NCBI GenBank assembly: GCA_019752245.1
Contig: JAIEMH010000249.1
Location: 1 to 32,046 of the forward strand
DNA: 32,046 bases
Direction: 5' to 3'
DNA from: Flavobacteriaceae bacterium
GTDB taxonomy: Bacteria; Bacteroidota; Bacteroidia; Flavobacteriales; Flavobacteriaceae
Shown here in pieces: positions 7,015-16,568 of this stretch. A program made the translations under genes and the position numbers. Under the pieces are notes generated by a model. That model ran no database searches, was not told the DNA's origin, and saw only the letters and a list, made by a program, of their open reading frames with translations. The first letter of the stretch is position 1, and each line of letters begins with the position of its first letter.

Positions 7015-7827
7015 ATGAAAAATATAAAATTACTTTTTTCTTTACTTGTTATTTTTAGTTTAACAAGTTGTACAATTACAGAGAAATTAATTATCAATGA
7101 TAATGGTACTGGTAAATTTGCCTACGATATTGATGGGTCCAAAATGGTGTCTATTATGGGAAGTGCTTTTAAAAGTGATACTAAAGAAGACAATACAAAG
7201 GAAACAGTAAAAAGGAAAAACAAAAAAGTTGTCGACAGTACTTTTACTTTCAAAGAAATGTTTGCTAGTAAAAAAGATAGTATTTCTAAATTATCTCCAG
7301 AGGAACAAGATAAAATAAAAAAGATGGAGCGATTTAGTGTTAGAACCATCGTAGATGAAGAAAAAGGAATCATGAATTACTCTATGTTTACCGATTTCAA
7401 TTCAATTTCAGAACTTCAAGATGTGATGTCGCCATTGCAATCAATGAAATCACTATCGCCATCAGGACAAAAATCGGGTGGTTTAGGAATGGCTCCAGAA
7501 GCAATTCAAGACAATTCATCGGTAAAATATTTTTACGACGGAAAAACATTCAAGAAAACAGTTTCCAAAATAGAAAAGAAAAAAGAAGAACCGAAAGAAG
7601 ATGAAGCAAGTGCCGAGTCAGAAGCATTACGATTAAAAGAATCTATGGAGATGTTTTATGACCAGTCTAATTTTAAAGTAGTTTATCAATTTCCAAAAGC
7701 AGTTAAAAAAGTTTCTATAGATAATGCTTTGTATAGCGAAGATAGAAAAACAATAACTATAGAATATCCTTTAAAAGATTATATGGAGAATCCATCCAAA
7801 TTAAACTTTGAGGTAGAATTTCAATAA
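7015..7827 (+). CDS. Lipoprotein of unknown function
   Basis: 270 residues. Signal peptide with lipobox LTSC (Cys 19). The start of the mature protein, TITEKLIINDNGTGKFAYD, looks like the first beta strands of a family common in Flavobacteriaceae that I cannot name. The middle (about 55-105) and about 185-205 are Lys/Glu-rich and low in complexity. The C-terminal 60 residues again look beta-rich and end in NFEVEFQ. No catalytic or binding motif is visible. A 24-nt gap precedes the GTG that opens the lipB frame, so read-through into lipB is possible. Confidence 0.8.
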   Translation: MKNIKLLFSLLVIFSLTSCTITEKLIINDNGTGKFAYDIDGSKMVSIMGSAFKSDTKEDNTKETVKRKNKKVVDSTFTFKEMFASKKDSISKLSPEEQDKIKKMERFSVRTIVDEEKGIMNYSMFTDFNSISELQDVMSPLQSMKSLSPSGQKSGGLGMAPEAIQDNSSVKYFYDGKTFKKTVSKIEKKKEEPKEDEASAESEALRLKESMEMFYDQSNFKVVYQFPKAVKKVSIDNALYSEDRKTITIEYPLKDYMENPSKLNFEVEFQ

Positions 7828-7884
7828 TATTTTTCTCAATTATAATAAAATGTGCCATTAACTAATTTTTATGGCAATAAAAAA

Positions 7885-8583
7885 ATGAATAAAAAAATCC
7901 AACTTCAAGATTTAGGAAATAAAGATTACAAAGAAACTTGGGATTATCAAGAAAATTTGTTCAAGCAAATTGTTGATGTAAAAATTCAAAACAGAAGAGA
8001 AGAATCAAATCTTCCAACTCCAAATTATTTTCTTTTTGTAGAACATCCTCATGTATACACTTTAGGAAAAAGTGGTGATATTTCAAATTTGTTACTTTCA
8101 GAAAAACAACTTGAAGAAAAAGGTGCGACATTTTATAAAATAAATAGAGGAGGAGATATTACTTATCACGGTCCAGGTCAAATTGTAGGGTATCCAATTC
8201 TTGATTTAGAAAATTTCTTTACAGATATTCACAAATACTTGCGTTTCCTAGAAGAAGTAATAATTCTAACTTTGGCAGAATACAATATTGTAGGAGCAAG
8301 AAGTGAAGGCGAAACAGGAGTTTGGCTTGGTGTTGGAACTCCGTTTGCAAGAAAAATTTGTGCTATGGGCGTTCGCGCAAGTCGTTGGGTAACCATGCAT
8401 GGATTTGCTTTAAATGTAAATGCCAATTTGGGGTATTTCGATAATATTATTCCGTGTGGCATAAAAGGCAAGGCAGTTACGTCTTTACAAGTAGAACTAG
8501 GTGTAGAAAATGTAAATGAAGAAGAGGTGAAAGAAAAAATATTAAAGCATTTTTTAGCACTTTTTGATTCTGTGTTTATCTAA
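7885..8583 (+). CDS. lipB: Lipoyl(octanoyl) transferase
   Basis: 232 residues from the ATG at 7885; an in-frame GTG at 7852 would add 11 residues that do not look like family sequence. Transfers octanoyl from acyl-ACP to lipoyl domains of 2-oxoacid dehydrogenases and the glycine cleavage system, the first step of lipoate synthesis, in the cytosol. Family hallmarks are visible: EHPHVYTLGKSG, the RGGDITYHGPGQIVGYP block, the catalytic Lys in ARKICAMGVR (K157) and the acyl-carrying Cys in IIPCGIKGKAVTSL (C191). Length matches the family. Convergent with rnhB, with only 24 nt between the two stops. Confidence 0.95.
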   Translation: MNKKIQLQDLGNKDYKETWDYQENLFKQIVDVKIQNRREESNLPTPNYFLFVEHPHVYTLGKSGDISNLLLSEKQLEEKGATFYKINRGGDITYHGPGQIVGYPILDLENFFTDIHKYLRFLEEVIILTLAEYNIVGARSEGETGVWLGVGTPFARKICAMGVRASRWVTMHGFALNVNANLGYFDNIIPCGIKGKAVTSLQVELGVENVNEEEVKEKILKHFLALFDSVFI

Positions 8584-8607
8584 AAAAAAATAGTGATTTA
8601 ATAAATT

Positions 8608-9207
8608 TTAAAGATCCAACTTCATTTGTTCTGGTAACAACCTAAAACTCATTCTGTGGTATTTTGTTGTGCCATATTTTCTAATGGCATCACGATGTTC
8701 TTTTGTTGGATATCCTTTATTTTGTTTCCAATTATACATAGGGAATTCTTCATGAATTTTATCCATATACTCATCTCTGTAAGTCTTTGCTAAAACAGAT
8801 GCTGCTGCAATACTCATATACTTAGAGTCGCCTTTAACAATAGTGCTGTAGGGAATGTTATTAATTGGTTTAAATCTGTTGCCGTCAACTATAATATATA
8901 AAGGTGTAGGATTTAACCTCACAATACATTCCTGCATTGCCTTGATAGAGGCGTTTAATATATTGATTTTGTCAATAACAGCTGGCTCTATGTGTGTTAC
9001 TGAAAAAGAAATTGCCATCTCTTCAATAACGGGTCTTAGTGTTTCTCTCGTTCTTTCTGATAATTGTTTAGAATCATTAAGTAAATCTAGTTCGAATTTT
9101 TCAGGAAGTAAAATTGCAGCAGCTGTAACAGGACCAGCTAAGCAACCTCTTCCAGCTTCGTCAGTACCACATTCTAAAATGTATTGAGAGTGTCTTAAAT
9201 TTAACAT
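8608..9207 (-). CDS. rnhB: Ribonuclease HII
   Basis: 199 residues from the ATG at 9207. The frame stays open upstream to 9318, but the extension lacks family sequence and the chosen start places ECGTDEAGRGCLAGPV correctly near residue 11. Cleaves the RNA strand of RNA-DNA hybrids and removes misincorporated ribonucleotides. The acidic site is visible: D and E of the DEAGRG motif, D of IIVDGNRF and the later D in KTYRDEYM, with IAAASVLAKTYRD as the family signature. The C-terminus HRMSFRLLPEQ is also typical. Intergenic 9208-9406 upstream holds no ORF of note. Confidence 0.95.
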   Translation of the reverse strand: MLNLRHSQYILECGTDEAGRGCLAGPVTAAAILLPEKFELDLLNDSKQLSERTRETLRPVIEEMAISFSVTHIEPAVIDKINILNASIKAMQECIVRLNPTPLYIIVDGNRFKPINNIPYSTIVKGDSKYMSIAAASVLAKTYRDEYMDKIHEEFPMYNWKQNKGYPTKEHRDAIRKYGTTKYHRMSFRLLPEQMKLDL

Positions 9208-9406
9208 AAAATTAATTTTGATAAAAATACAAATTTTAACGCAACCTTTTGCATTATTCTGCATCTTAGTTATGTGTTGCAACCACAATGTTAGTAAACC
9301 GCTTGAAAATTTTAACAAAAATAAAATGTAATATTCCGAAGTATTATTTGTTTATTTAAGAAATTATTAAGAAGTTTGCGGAATAACTAACTCAAATAAA
9401 TTTAAT

Positions 9407-12400
9407 ATGAGATCGAAGTTCAAATGGATTTTTACGCTTTTAATAGCGTTATCAATGCAGTTTTCGTTTGCACAAGAGAAAACTGTAACAGGTACGATTA
9501 CTGATGGTAAACTACCTTTGCCTGGTGCTAATGTTGTTATTAAAGGAACAACAAAAGGTGCTTCAGCTGATATGGATGGAAAATATTCTATCAAAGCTAA
9601 ATCTGGTGATGTATTAGTAATCTCTTTTCAAGGTTACGATGACAAAACCGTTACTGTTGGTGTAGCCAATAGTTACAATGTTTCTCTTAAAGAAAAGCCG
9701 GTTCAACTTGGTGAAGTTCTTATTACTGGTGCTGCTGGTATCAAGAAGACAAAAAATGCTCAAACTTCTACTCAACAAGTTGTTGGTGCAAAAGAGTTAA
9801 ATCAAGCATCTAGTCCAAATGTGGTTCAGTCTTTAGCTGGTAAGGTTACAGGATTGCAAATTAACACCACGTCAAACGGAGCTAATCCTTCAACTAGTAT
9901 AGTTTTGAGAGGTAATAGAACGTTGACTGGTAACAATCAAGCGCTTGTAGTTATTGACAATGCTATCTCGTCAGCAACTATTTTGCAACAAATTCCGCCA
10001 GAAATGATTGAATCTGTGAATGTTATTAAGGGTTCTCAAGGTTCAGCATTATATGGTGAGCAAGGGTCTAATGGTGTTTTGATTGTAACAACTAAAAGAG
10101 GTGCTAAATCTAAACTAGAGGTTTCTGTTAGTTCTTCTGTTGATTTTCAACAAATATCTTTTTTACCTGAAAGACAGACGAAATATGGTCAAGGTTGGGT
10201 TGCTTTAAATTATGATTATGGTTTCCCTAATGCTTCAGATCCAAGAAATGGTAATTCTCAATACTCTCCTTTTGAAAACGGAGCTTGGGGTCCAGCATTT
10301 AATAATCCGGCTTGGGCTGGAACTATGGTTCCTGTAGGTTTGCCACAAGCTGATGGATCTATTATTTCTAGTAAATGGGAATCTAGAGGTTCTGATAATA
10401 TTAAAGATTTCTTTAAAACTGGAACACTTCTTCAAAATAATGTTTCTTTAAATGCAGGTAATGAAGATGGTTATGTTATGGCTAGTTATTCTCGTCAAAC
10501 ATCAGATTTTATTGTTGATAGAGATGGTTTGAAAAGAAATGTTTTCTTAGTAAAAGCTGGTAAAAAAGCTGGTAAATGGAAGTTTGATGCAACTGCTTCA
10601 TACACTAACCAAAGTGTTACTGAAACAGATTCTAATTTGCTTTATGAGTTACTTCAAACTCCAACAAATGTTGATATTAATAAATTTAAAAACTCTGGTA
10701 CTGCTCATCACTGGACTATTTATGCTCAAAATCCATGGCAGATAATCAAACAAAAAAGATTTGATTCAAATACTAATAATTTTAATGGAGTTTTAAGAGT
10801 AGAGCACCAATTCAATAAAAATATTTCGATATCAAATACTGCTAACATTCAGGTTAATTCTACAGTTTCTACCTCACATAATGATGGGTTTAATGAAGAT
10901 GCTTCTTATGATTATTCTTCTGTGTTAACAGGTTCTGTTATTGGTACATATCAAGGTTTTGGTGGTGCTGATCAATACAATACTTCAAATTTTTATGTTT
11001 CTACTAATAATGTTAGAAATATTTACAATGATTTAGTGTTAAACTTAGACTATGCTTTGAGTCCTAAAGTAGGTTTTAAAGCTAATTTAGGAACTAATGT
11101 TCAAGATTCATACAGAGTTTATACGCAACAAGGTGGTACTAACTTGAAAATACCAGGATGGTATAATATTCAAAACGTAAGTAATCCTGATCGTATTACT
11201 TCATTAAGTAACGGTTATTCTCAGACAAGAAGAGTTGCTGCATTTGCTAATTTTGATTTTGATTACAATAAGTATTTATTCCTTAATTTAACAGATCGTC
11301 TAGAGCAAACTTCAACAATACAAGGTCAATCATTTAATTATTATTCTGCTGGTTTATCATTTATTCCAACTGAGGCTTTCAAACAAATTAAAGGTGATGT
11401 TTTAAATTATGCTAAAGTATATGTGAATTACAGTAAAGTTGGTAACTCAAGTTCTGTTCCTGCATATGCAACTACTGATGTCGCTTTAGGTGCTTCTGGA
11501 TATCCTTATAACTCAGGTGGTATTATTTCTTACACGCCAAGATCAGGTCTAGTTAATCCTAATGTTAGACCAGAGTTTGTTTATTCTAAAGAAGTTGGTG
11601 CTCAGTTAGGTTTATTTAAAGATAGAGTAACTTTAGATGGTTCATTTTATATAAATGATACTGAAGATTTGATTACTAACGCTACTACATCTTATACTGC
11701 TTATGCTTCAAGTTTATTAAGTAATACTGGTAAATTACAGAACAAAGGTTATGAGATTGGTCTTGGCTTAACTCCTTTTAGAAGTGATAATGGTTTTAAT
11801 TGGAATATTAGAGCTGGATTAACACATTACAAAACTATTGTTAAATCTTTATCTAGTGGTGTTAATGAAGTTAACCTTCTTCTTGATGCAACTGGTGGAG
11901 TTGGAATATACGCTGTTGTTGGAGAAGAATTTCCAACTATAAAAGCTACTCAATTAGCTACTGATTCTGAAGGACATGTGATTGTTGGTTCTAATGGTTA
12001 CCCTCAAGTTACTTCAACTTTACAAAAAGTTGGTAAAGCAACTCCAGATTATATCATAAATTTATCAAATTCATTTTCTTACAAAGGTCTTTCTTTAACT
12101 GCTGTAGCTGATTATAGAGCAAATTATAGTGTGTATTCTGATACATTTAATTCATTATTGTTTGCTGGTTATTCTCTAGATTCTGCTGAATTTGATAGAG
12201 ATAGAGGTTATTTAGTTCCTAATTCTGTTGTAAATACAAGTTTGCCTTCTACTCCTGTATATGTTACAAATACTATTCCAGTTGGAGGTACTGCAGCAAC
12301 TGATACTCGTGGTTTAGCTAACTATTATGGTACGCTTGCTAGAGTTGGTCAATATTCAATTATTGATGCTTCAGCTATTAAAATTAGAGAGATTGCATTG

Positions 12401-12637
12401 TCATATTCATTGCCTTCTAAAATGTTAAAAGATACTGGTATAGCTTCTTTTAAAGTTGGTGTAAATGCTAGAAATCCTTTTATTATATTTGTTCACAATG
12501 GTAATCAATACGGTAGAAAAAATATGGGTTATACAGATCCAGAAGCTTCTACTTCTAATGGTGTACCTGGTTACTCTAACGTAGGTCAATACCCAACAAC
12601 TAAAACCTATGGTTTTACTTTAAACGTAACTTTTTAA
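9407..12637 (+). CDS. SusC/RagA-family TonB-linked outer-membrane receptor
   Basis: 1076 residues. Signal peptide to about 22 (ending SFAQ). A carboxypeptidase-regulatory-like beta-sandwich covers about 25-95 (VTGTITDGKLPLPGANVVIK), then a TonB-box-like EVLITG near 104. The plug domain includes LAGKVTGLQI, VLRGNRTLTG and SQGSALYGEQGSNGVLIVTT, the SusC hallmark. A 22-stranded barrel ends in the aromatic beta signal GFTLNVTF. It forms the TonB-driven pore under the SusD lid encoded directly downstream (start 10 nt after this stop). The coding sequence is dominated by GGT, GCT and ACT codons, more so than its neighbours, which suggests high expression. Substrate cannot be told from the sequence; no polysaccharide-degrading genes accompany the pair. 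Confidence 0.95.
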   Translation: MRSKFKWIFTLLIALSMQFSFAQEKTVTGTITDGKLPLPGANVVIKGTTKGASADMDGKYSIKAKSGDVLVISFQGYDDKTVTVGVANSYNVSLKEKPVQLGEVLITGAAGIKKTKNAQTSTQQVVGAKELNQASSPNVVQSLAGKVTGLQINTTSNGANPSTSIVLRGNRTLTGNNQALVVIDNAISSATILQQIPPEMIESVNVIKGSQGSALYGEQGSNGVLIVTTKRGAKSKLEVSVSSSVDFQQISFLPERQTKYGQGWVALNYDYGFPNASDPRNGNSQYSPFENGAWGPAFNNPAWAGTMVPVGLPQADGSIISSKWESRGSDNIKDFFKTGTLLQNNVSLNAGNEDGYVMASYSRQTSDFIVDRDGLKRNVFLVKAGKKAGKWKFDATASYTNQSVTETDSNLLYELLQTPTNVDINKFKNSGTAHHWTIYAQNPWQIIKQKRFDSNTNNFNGVLRVEHQFNKNISISNTANIQVNSTVSTSHNDGFNEDASYDYSSVLTGSVIGTYQGFGGADQYNTSNFYVSTNNVRNIYNDLVLNLDYALSPKVGFKANLGTNVQDSYRVYTQQGGTNLKIPGWYNIQNVSNPDRITSLSNGYSQTRRVAAFANFDFDYNKYLFLNLTDRLEQTSTIQGQSFNYYSAGLSFIPTEAFKQIKGDVLNYAKVYVNYSKVGNSSSVPAYATTDVALGASGYPYNSGGIISYTPRSGLVNPNVRPEFVYSKEVGAQLGLFKDRVTLDGSFYINDTEDLITNATTSYTAYASSLLSNTGKLQNKGYEIGLGLTPFRSDNGFNWNIRAGLTHYKTIVKSLSSGVNEVNLLLDATGGVGIYAVVGEEFPTIKATQLATDSEGHVIVGSNGYPQVTSTLQKVGKATPDYIINLSNSFSYKGLSLTAVADYRANYSVYSDTFNSLLFAGYSLDSAEFDRDRGYLVPNSVVNTSLPSTPVYVTNTIPVGGTAATDTRGLANYYGTLARVGQYSIIDASAIKIREIALSYSLPSKMLKDTGIASFKVGVNARNPFIIFVHNGNQYGRKNMGYTDPEASTSNGVPGYSNVGQYPTTKTYGFTLNVTF

Positions 12638-12647
12638 ATTGCTAATT

Positions 12648-14324
12648 ATGAAAAAAATTAAAATAGCATTCCTTTTATTATCTTTTGGATTTATTTCATG
12701 TGATAATTATTTGGATTTAGGTGAAAATCCTAATCAATTACTCGCAGATGCAGCTACTCCTGATCAATATTTGTCAGCTGCTCAAACACTCTCATTTGCT
12801 ACTCAGGCATCAACAATGGAACGTCTTGGTCTTTTGTTCTCTAATGCTTGTGCAGGTAATGTTCAAAGTTATGCAAGTCCTTTTAATGATGAAGTTTCTC
12901 TAAATATTACAAATATTTTTTACAGAACTATCTGGGAAAATCTTTATCTAAGAGCTGGTGTTTATCAAAAAATAATCGATTATAATGATGAGGCTAAAGC
13001 TTTTCAAGAGTTTAAAGCAATTTCTAAAATTGGAAAAGTTTACAATATGCAATATATTGTAGATTTATATGGAGATGCTCCATATACTGAAGCTTTTAAA
13101 GGAATTAGTAATATTACTCCTAAATATGATGATGATTTTACTATTTATCAAAAATTGTTTACAGAGTTAGATGAAGCTAGAACTTTAATTGATGATATTG
13201 GTGGTGGTCTTTATCCTAATTCTGTTGGTAAATCTGTTGATTATGATATGATCTACAGTGGAAATATGAATTCATGGAAATTGTTTGCTAATACTATAGA
13301 ATTAAAAATGTTATTGAGAATGTCTAAAGTAACTGGTGCTGCCGCTACTTACAGAGATCAAAGATTAGAAGATATGGTTGCAAACGGACATAATTCTTTT
13401 ATTACTACTGACGTTACAATTCAACCTGGTTATAATGATGGAAGAAATGACACTTTAAATCCATTAGTATTTAATTTTGGATATGATTTAAATGGAACAG
13501 CAACTAACTACAATTTATTTGCCGCTTCTGGTCATATTGCTAAATGTATGAATACCTATGCTAACGTTAATTATCCTACAGGAGCAACTTTTGAAGTTGT
13601 ACCAGGTACTGGTGTTTTATATCCTAATTTAGCCGATCCTAGAAGATTTTCTATCTTTACTAGTATTGGTGGAACGCATAGAGGTGTTACTCAAGGTAGT
13701 ACTAATGTAGACGTTGTTAAACCTGGAACATTAACTACAGGTCAACCAAGTAAATTTTCTTCATACTTTTTTAACTCTTACAACCAAACTGGTACTGGTA
13801 CTACATTACCTACTACTCAAATTGGTAATAATTTAGCAGGTGTTAGAGGAACTATTATGTCTATCGCAGAATGTCATTTCTTGAAAGCTGAAGCTGCTCA
13901 TTTAGGAGCTGTTAAACCAGCATATGCTTTATTAGGATTAAATGCTCAAGCTTCGTTTAATGCTGGAGTAAATGCTTCTTTAGCTTTTTATGCTGTAACT
14001 TCTACTACATATTTAACTACAATAAATGCTTCTAAGCCTAATTATGGTTATAATGCAACGTTTACTTTTAACGAAAATTATAATGCTATTATGTATCAAA
14101 AATGGATTTCTGTTTTACCTTCTAATGCAATTGAAGCGTATATAGATAATACAAGAACTGGATTTCCAATTAATCCAATGCCTTTAAATTCATCTTATCC
14201 AAAAAGACCAAATAGATTAATTTATCCAAGTTCAGAGTACATTGCTAATTCAGCTAATGTACCTAATGTATCTTTAAGTGATTTATTTAGTGTTAGTGCT
14301 AAAACACCTTTTTGGCAACAATAA
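12648..14324 (+). CDS. SusD/RagB-family outer-membrane nutrient-binding lipoprotein
   Basis: 558 residues from the ATG at 12648; the in-frame TTG at 12639 is weaker. Lipobox FISC (Cys 18) followed by DNYLDLGENPNQL, a start typical of the SusD-like_2 branch. Helical TPR-like segments follow, with IVDLYGDAPYTEAFKG, the classic SusD block, and later MSIAECHFLKAEAAHLG and YEKWIS-like YQKWISVLP motifs. It caps the SusC-type channel and presents the ligand. Same Thr/Asn/Ala-rich composition and codon choice as the preceding SusC-type gene. A terminator follows 22 nt after the stop, so the unit is a two-gene operon. Confidence 0.95.
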   Translation: MKKIKIAFLLLSFGFISCDNYLDLGENPNQLLADAATPDQYLSAAQTLSFATQASTMERLGLLFSNACAGNVQSYASPFNDEVSLNITNIFYRTIWENLYLRAGVYQKIIDYNDEAKAFQEFKAISKIGKVYNMQYIVDLYGDAPYTEAFKGISNITPKYDDDFTIYQKLFTELDEARTLIDDIGGGLYPNSVGKSVDYDMIYSGNMNSWKLFANTIELKMLLRMSKVTGAAATYRDQRLEDMVANGHNSFITTDVTIQPGYNDGRNDTLNPLVFNFGYDLNGTATNYNLFAASGHIAKCMNTYANVNYPTGATFEVVPGTGVLYPNLADPRRFSIFTSIGGTHRGVTQGSTNVDVVKPGTLTTGQPSKFSSYFFNSYNQTGTGTTLPTTQIGNNLAGVRGTIMSIAECHFLKAEAAHLGAVKPAYALLGLNAQASFNAGVNASLAFYAVTSTTYLTTINASKPNYGYNATFTFNENYNAIMYQKWISVLPSNAIEAYIDNTRTGFPINPMPLNSSYPKRPNRLIYPSSEYIANSANVPNVSLSDLFSVSAKTPFWQQ

Positions 14325-14345
14325 TTTAATATAGATTATATTTTT

Positions 14346-14378
14346 AAAGACCGTCATTTATGGCGGTCTTTTTTTTGG
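14346..14378 (+). terminator. Intrinsic terminator after the SusC/SusD operon
   Basis: AAAGACCG (14346-14353) pairs with CGGTCTTT (14364-14371), closing a 10-nt loop that can add CA/TG pairs, followed by a run of eight or so T. Confidence 0.85.
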
Positions 14379-14400
14379 TATATATTATGATTTCTATTTA

Positions 14401-14430
14401 TTGTTGTTTATAAACATTTCCATACTTTTG
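14401..14430 (+). promoter_or_regulatory. Promoter of the putative porin gene
   Basis: TTG at 14401-14403, 19-nt spacer, TACTTTTG at 14423-14430: a textbook Bacteroidota -33/-7 pair, 16 nt before the ATG at 14447. Confidence 0.75.
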
Positions 14431-14446
14431 TTCCTTTACATTTATT

Positions 14447-16399
14447 ATGAAAGGAGTATATACCCTATTTTTATTATTGTTGCCATTTCTCTTTTTTTCT
14501 CAACAAAAAGGAAAGCAAAACGAACGTAAAAGTCTAGTTAAAACAGCCGAACAAAAAGCTAAAGAACTAGCTAAAAAAGCACCAATAACTTCTTATAAAA
14601 TTATTTCTTTACAAAGAGATACAACATTTGTAGACACTACTTTAACTATAAAAAAAGAATACGATTATAATTATTTAAGAAAAGATATTTTTGGACTAAT
14701 GCCATTCCCAAACGAAGGACAAACTTACAATACTTTAAATTTTGGATTAACTAAATTCAACTCATTTCCTGAAATGGGTTTTAAAGCCAAGCATTTTAAC
14801 TATTTAGAAGTAAACGATATTAAATATTATTCTGTTGCAACTCCTTTAACAGAACTTTATTTTAAAACAGTTATGGAACAAGGACAAAATGTAGATGCGT
14901 TAATTACTCTTAATACTTCCGAACGTTTTAACTTCTCTGTTGCTTTCAAAGGTCTTCGCTCTTTAGGTAAATACATAAATCAACTTTCTAGCGCAGGTAA
15001 TTTCAGATTTACTTCAAGTTACAATACTAAAAATAAGCGTTACTATGCAAACTTTCATTACACAGGACAAGATTTATTAAACGGTGAAAATGGAGGATTA
15101 ACAACACCACTTGATTTTGAAAGTGAAGATCAAGCTTTTAAAAACAGACCTAGATTGCAAGTCTTTCTTACAGATGCCAAATCTTTTCTAAAAGGTAAAC
15201 GCTTTTTTCTTGATCATAGTTTTAGAATTAATAGTAGTGACAATCAGAATAACCTTTATATTGCGCACCAACTCAACTACGAACATAAGTTTTTCGAATT
15301 CAATCAAGTTGCTTTAGCGTCAACAATAGGTACTGGATCTACGGCTACTTCAGTGCAACGTTTTGGAGAAGCAAACACAACATCTAATATAAACGACCAG
15401 TCACGTTATGATAGGTTATACAATAAAGTTGGTGCAATTTATGAAAATAAAACATTAGGTAAATTTCAGTTTTTTATTGAAAACTTCAATTACAACTATT
15501 TTTATAAAATGGAGAGAACCGTCGCTACAACCACTTATTCTAATCAACTAAAAGCAACAATAAACGCAATTGGCGGTCAATACGATTACAGAAAAGGAAA
15601 ATGGAATGGTACAGCTTTGTTGTCAAATTCAATTTCTACCCAATCAACACGCAACCTTGATATTCATCTAAATTACGCTTTCAATAAACTTAATAATATA
15701 TCATTTCAATACCAAAACATCAGTAAATTACCAAATCACAACTACAATCTCAACCAAAGTAGCTATGATCAATACAATTGGAATAATAACTTCAAAAATG
15801 AAAAGATAAATAATATTGTTGTAAATGCCACTACTCAATGGGTTTCTGCTTCAGCGCAATTCACTACACTAGACGACCATCTTTATTTTAGAAATGATAC
15901 ACTCGGAGATATAAAACAATACATAAAACCATATCAATTTGCCGGAACTATTAATTATCTTTCTCTCAAAATAGCAAAAGAGTTCAAGTATAGAAAGTGG
16001 GCATTAGATAATACATTTTTATACCAAAAAGTAACACAATCAGATGCAGTTTTAAATGTTCCTGAGTTAACCTTGAGAAACACTTTGTATTATTCAGACT
16101 ATGTCTTTAAAAGAGCTATGTTTCTACAAACAGGTATCACAGTTAATTATTATACAAACTATTTGGCCGACAATTACAACCCAATTTTAGGTGAATTTTT
16201 TATCCAAAAAACCAAAGAAATTGGCGGGTTTCCAATGCTAGATTTCTTTGTAAATGCTCGTGTAAAACAAACTAGAATTTACCTCAAAGCCGAGCATTTC
16301 AACTCTAGTTTTACAGGAAACACTTATTATTCTGCGCCAAATATTCCCTATCACGATTTCATGATACGTTTCGGTTTGGTTTGGAATTTCTTTCAGTAA
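14447..16399 (+). CDS. Putative porin, Flavobacteriia type (Porin_10-like)
   Basis: 650 residues. Signal peptide MKGVYTLFLLLLPFLFFSQQ. A Lys-rich linker follows (about 20-50), then RKDIFGLMPFPNEGQTYNTL and a long succession of alternating beta strands (for example RFNFSVAFKGLRSLGKYI and YYANFHYTGQDLLNGENGG) up to a C-terminal FGLVWNFFQ. This layout matches the large family in Flavobacteriaceae annotated as putative porin; substrate is unknown. It has its own promoter and lies just after the SusC/SusD terminator, so it is a separate unit. The structured repeat copy B begins at its stop codon. Confidence 0.85.
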   Translation: MKGVYTLFLLLLPFLFFSQQKGKQNERKSLVKTAEQKAKELAKKAPITSYKIISLQRDTTFVDTTLTIKKEYDYNYLRKDIFGLMPFPNEGQTYNTLNFGLTKFNSFPEMGFKAKHFNYLEVNDIKYYSVATPLTELYFKTVMEQGQNVDALITLNTSERFNFSVAFKGLRSLGKYINQLSSAGNFRFTSSYNTKNKRYYANFHYTGQDLLNGENGGLTTPLDFESEDQAFKNRPRLQVFLTDAKSFLKGKRFFLDHSFRINSSDNQNNLYIAHQLNYEHKFFEFNQVALASTIGTGSTATSVQRFGEANTTSNINDQSRYDRLYNKVGAIYENKTLGKFQFFIENFNYNYFYKMERTVATTTYSNQLKATINAIGGQYDYRKGKWNGTALLSNSISTQSTRNLDIHLNYAFNKLNNISFQYQNISKLPNHNYNLNQSSYDQYNWNNNFKNEKINNIVVNATTQWVSASAQFTTLDDHLYFRNDTLGDIKQYIKPYQFAGTINYLSLKIAKEFKYRKWALDNTFLYQKVTQSDAVLNVPELTLRNTLYYSDYVFKRAMFLQTGITVNYYTNYLADNYNPILGEFFIQKTKEIGGFPMLDFFVNARVKQTRIYLKAEHFNSSFTGNTYYSAPNIPYHDFMIRFGLVWNFFQ

Positions 16400-16488
16400 C
16401 GAATCGCTTGCGAATTTTACCAAGCCATTTTCCTGCTTTCCATTCCAATCTTGCCCAAAAGCAAGGATTTCCATTGCAATCAGGGTTA
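16400..16488 (+). repeat. Dispersed structured repeat, copy B
   Basis: Second copy of the element at 6887-6975, in the same orientation. Outer stem CCTG (16432-16435) pairs with CAGG (16481-16484), where copy A has CCCG/CGGG: a compensatory C-G to T-A change. The inner hairpin CTTGC (16450-16454) with GCAAG (16461-16465) replaces the wholly different inner stem of copy A. The flanking GCTTTCCATTC and TTGCAATC blocks are kept. It begins directly after the porin stop and ends about 80 nt before the next start codon. Confidence 0.65.
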
Positions 16489-16519
16489 TTTAGTTATCCA
16501 TTTACATAAAATTACGGTG

Positions 16520-16550
16520 TTGTAAAACGATTTTATTATCAATATCTTTG
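16520..16550 (+). promoter_or_regulatory. Promoter of the cysteine synthase/CBS gene
   Basis: TTG at 16520-16522, 20-nt spacer, TATCTTTG at 16543-16550. This overlaps the in-frame TTG at 16548, which therefore cannot be the start; the ATG at 16569 lies 18 nt downstream. Confidence 0.7.
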
Positions 16551-16568
16551 CAAACAGAAAATAAAATT

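Noticed and set aside
9208..9318. N-terminal extension of RNase HII
   Set aside because: The extra residues are unrelated to the family, and the ATG at 9207 gives the standard length.
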